Below, one piece after another: positions 62,988 through 64,000 of a stretch of DNA of 64,000 nt; within the stretch, counting starts at the first letter, position 1; the number at the start of each line of letters is the position of its first letter. The translations under genes were made by a program, and so were the position numbers. Below the pieces are notes generated by a model. That model had not been told where the DNA came from. It searched no databases and was given only the letters and a program-made list of their open reading frames with translations. Source of the stretch: Falsiruegeria litorea R37 (GTDB lineage Bacteria; Pseudomonadota; Alphaproteobacteria; Rhodobacterales; Rhodobacteraceae); the NCBI RefSeq assembly GCF_900172225.1, contig NZ_FWFO01000001.1, positions 1,736,001 through 1,800,000 on the forward strand, in the 5' to 3' direction.

Positions 62988-64000
62988 CTATCTCGCATAT
63001 TTTTTCAAAAAAACCGCCAAATCGTCATACATGCCATCCTGATTGGCATAATCTGCAAAGCTACGTGCTTGCCCCAGCCATTCGCCGACCGAGGATTTCA
63101 CTTCTTTCAAAGCCTCTTTGAAATGCGCGTTGTTCAGAGGCTCAAGTTCAGTCACCGATGCGCTATCTTCGATGGCGATATCGATTGCCGTATCGACCAC
63201 CGCTGACAAATCAGCCCCTGATAATCCCGATGTTTTGTCGACAATCTGCGCCACATTCAATCCAGACGCGGTTGGCCGGTCCTGCAAAAGGCGTCCCAGG
63301 ATAAAGCCACGGGCCACTTTGTCGGGCGGTGGAACAAAGATGGACCGATCAAATCGACCAGGTCGCCGAAATGCGCTGTCCAGAGACCATGGAACGTTTG
63401 TGGCACCCAGAAACAATACGCCATCATTGTCTTCCGAGAAGCCATCCATTTCGGTCAAAAGCGCCGACACGGTTGTGTTGATCTTTGCTGTGGTGTCCAT
63501 TTGACGGCGCTGCGCCAAGGCTTCGACTTCGTCGAAGAACAGAACGACAGGTTTCTGAGCGCGGGCGTTTGCGAATATGTCGCGGATCGTTTTTTCAGCC
63601 ACGCCGACATATTTGTCCAAAACATCCGAGGCTCGGATGTTGTAAAATCTGGCGTTGCATTCCGTAGCCAGCGCCTTGGCCAACATTGTTTTTCCGCATC
63701 CCGGCGGCCCGTACATCAGCACGCCGCCGCCCGCCTTGCGTTTGAACTTGCGGAACAGGTCGCGCTTGCCGGTGAAGGGGTTGATGATGCGTCGCCGAAC
63801 CTGTTTTTTGACGTCTTCCAGCCCGCCGATGTCCGCAAAGGTTACTCCGCTTGCATTGATCGTGCGCAGAGGGGTTTCCGGATTTTGGATGTGAACGACA
63901 TTGTCCGCCGTTTCCTGTGTCGGTCGCCATAAATCCGCGTGGTCATCTTCGCCCGAAAGCTCCAACAGATCGGCGGCTTCTCGTTTCAGAGCTTCTGTTT
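62988..64000 (-). CDS. VPS4/katanin-type AAA ATPase (5' end outside window)
   Basis: At least 337 residues, open through the window edge with no start needed inside: the codons before 63965 continue as EALKREAADLLELSGEDD. The classic AAA module reads FADIGGLEDVKKQVRRRI, Walker A GPPGCGKT, Walker B VLFFDEVEALAQRR, sensor ATNVPWSLDSAFRRPGRFDR with arginine fingers, and the small helical lid. The first helix visible resembles an MIT or other adaptor helix. Such ATPases extract or remodel membrane-bound proteins. The downstream membrane genes suggest a membrane-associated complex (inference). Confidence 0.85.
   Translation of the reverse strand, partial: TEALKREAADLLELSGEDDHADLWRPTQETADNVVHIQNPETPLRTINASGVTFADIGGLEDVKKQVRRRIINPFTGKRDLFRKFKRKAGGGVLMYGPPGCGKTMLAKALATECNARFYNIRASDVLDKYVGVAEKTIRDIFANARAQKPVVLFFDEVEALAQRRQMDTTAKINTTVSALLTEMDGFSEDNDGVLFLGATNVPWSLDSAFRRPGRFDRSIFVPPPDKVARGFILGRLLQDRPTASGLNVAQIVDKTSGLSGADLSAVVDTAIDIAIEDSASVTELEPLNNAHFKEALKEVKSSVGEWLGQARSFADYANQDGMYDDLAVFLKKYAR

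Overview
The window is a stretch of chromosome from a marine alphaproteobacterium of the Rhodobacteraceae (Roseobacter group, most like Ruegeria and relatives). This is an inference. It rests on the GC-rich coding bias, the very large TRAP-transporter permeases, the PBP1A-prfB and gltA-gltX/comEC/lexA-moeA-moaC-trpCDG neighbourhoods, the alphaproteobacterial SOS boxes (GTTC-N7-GTTC), and several families typical of the group (DUF2852, DUF2189, Hint_2, divergent polysaccharide deacetylase).

Layout. 1-13.2 kb: envelope and core genes (DsbA-like, M48/TPR protease, aminotransferase, AmiC-like amidase, PBP1A, RF2, amidase, DUF2189). A HlyC-type acyltransferase overlapping a Hint-domain gene sits among them. 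13.2-16.3 kb: a Rieske oxygenase with a 74-residue partner, an XRE regulator, and a divergent cold-shock-like protein; the intergenic regions carry striking palindromes. 16.3-19.2 kb: ilvIH with a leader-peptide attenuator, interrupted by a small opposite-strand gene. 19.4-27.3 kb: a 2OG-Fe(II) oxygenase, a two-component system, and a divergent TakP-like TRAP transporter. 27.4-34.9 kb: a mixed region with RcnB-like, DUF2855, VOC, Bpt, RDD and DUF2852 genes, then AT-richer accessory genes ending at two identical convergent tRNA-Asn genes. 35.0-36.3 kb: an EnvZ-like kinase.

36.4-41.2 kb is the best candidate for a new system. It is a tight three-gene minus-strand operon: a membrane alpha/beta-hydrolase, then an ABC-type AAA ATPase with a fused and apparently degenerate HNH domain, then a stand-alone intact HNH nuclease. 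The two HNH regions are recognisable paralogues. The set resembles Septu (PtuA/PtuB) defence with an added membrane hydrolase.

41.3-49.7 kb: a CAU tRNA, purMN, rnd, sufE, a B12 corrinoid protein with DUF1638, an SOS-boxed radical SAM enzyme ending in a beta-clamp motif, and an RTX protein. 49.9-59.7 kb: gltA, gltX, comEC, and the overlapping run trpG-trpD-trpC-moaC-moeA, then lexA. 59.8-64 kb: a divergent polysaccharide deacetylase, then a three-gene cluster (membrane protein, TPR-membrane protein, VPS4/katanin-type AAA ATPase) running off the window end.

Two non-coding themes recur. A ~55-bp intergenic repeat with a variable hairpin at one end occurs four times (3126, 13260, 20305, 29211). 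An 18-bp palindrome NGACGC-N6-GCGTCA occurs twice beside the XRE regulator gene and once upstream of the RTX gene. All function statements come from reading the translated sequence; no database search was run.
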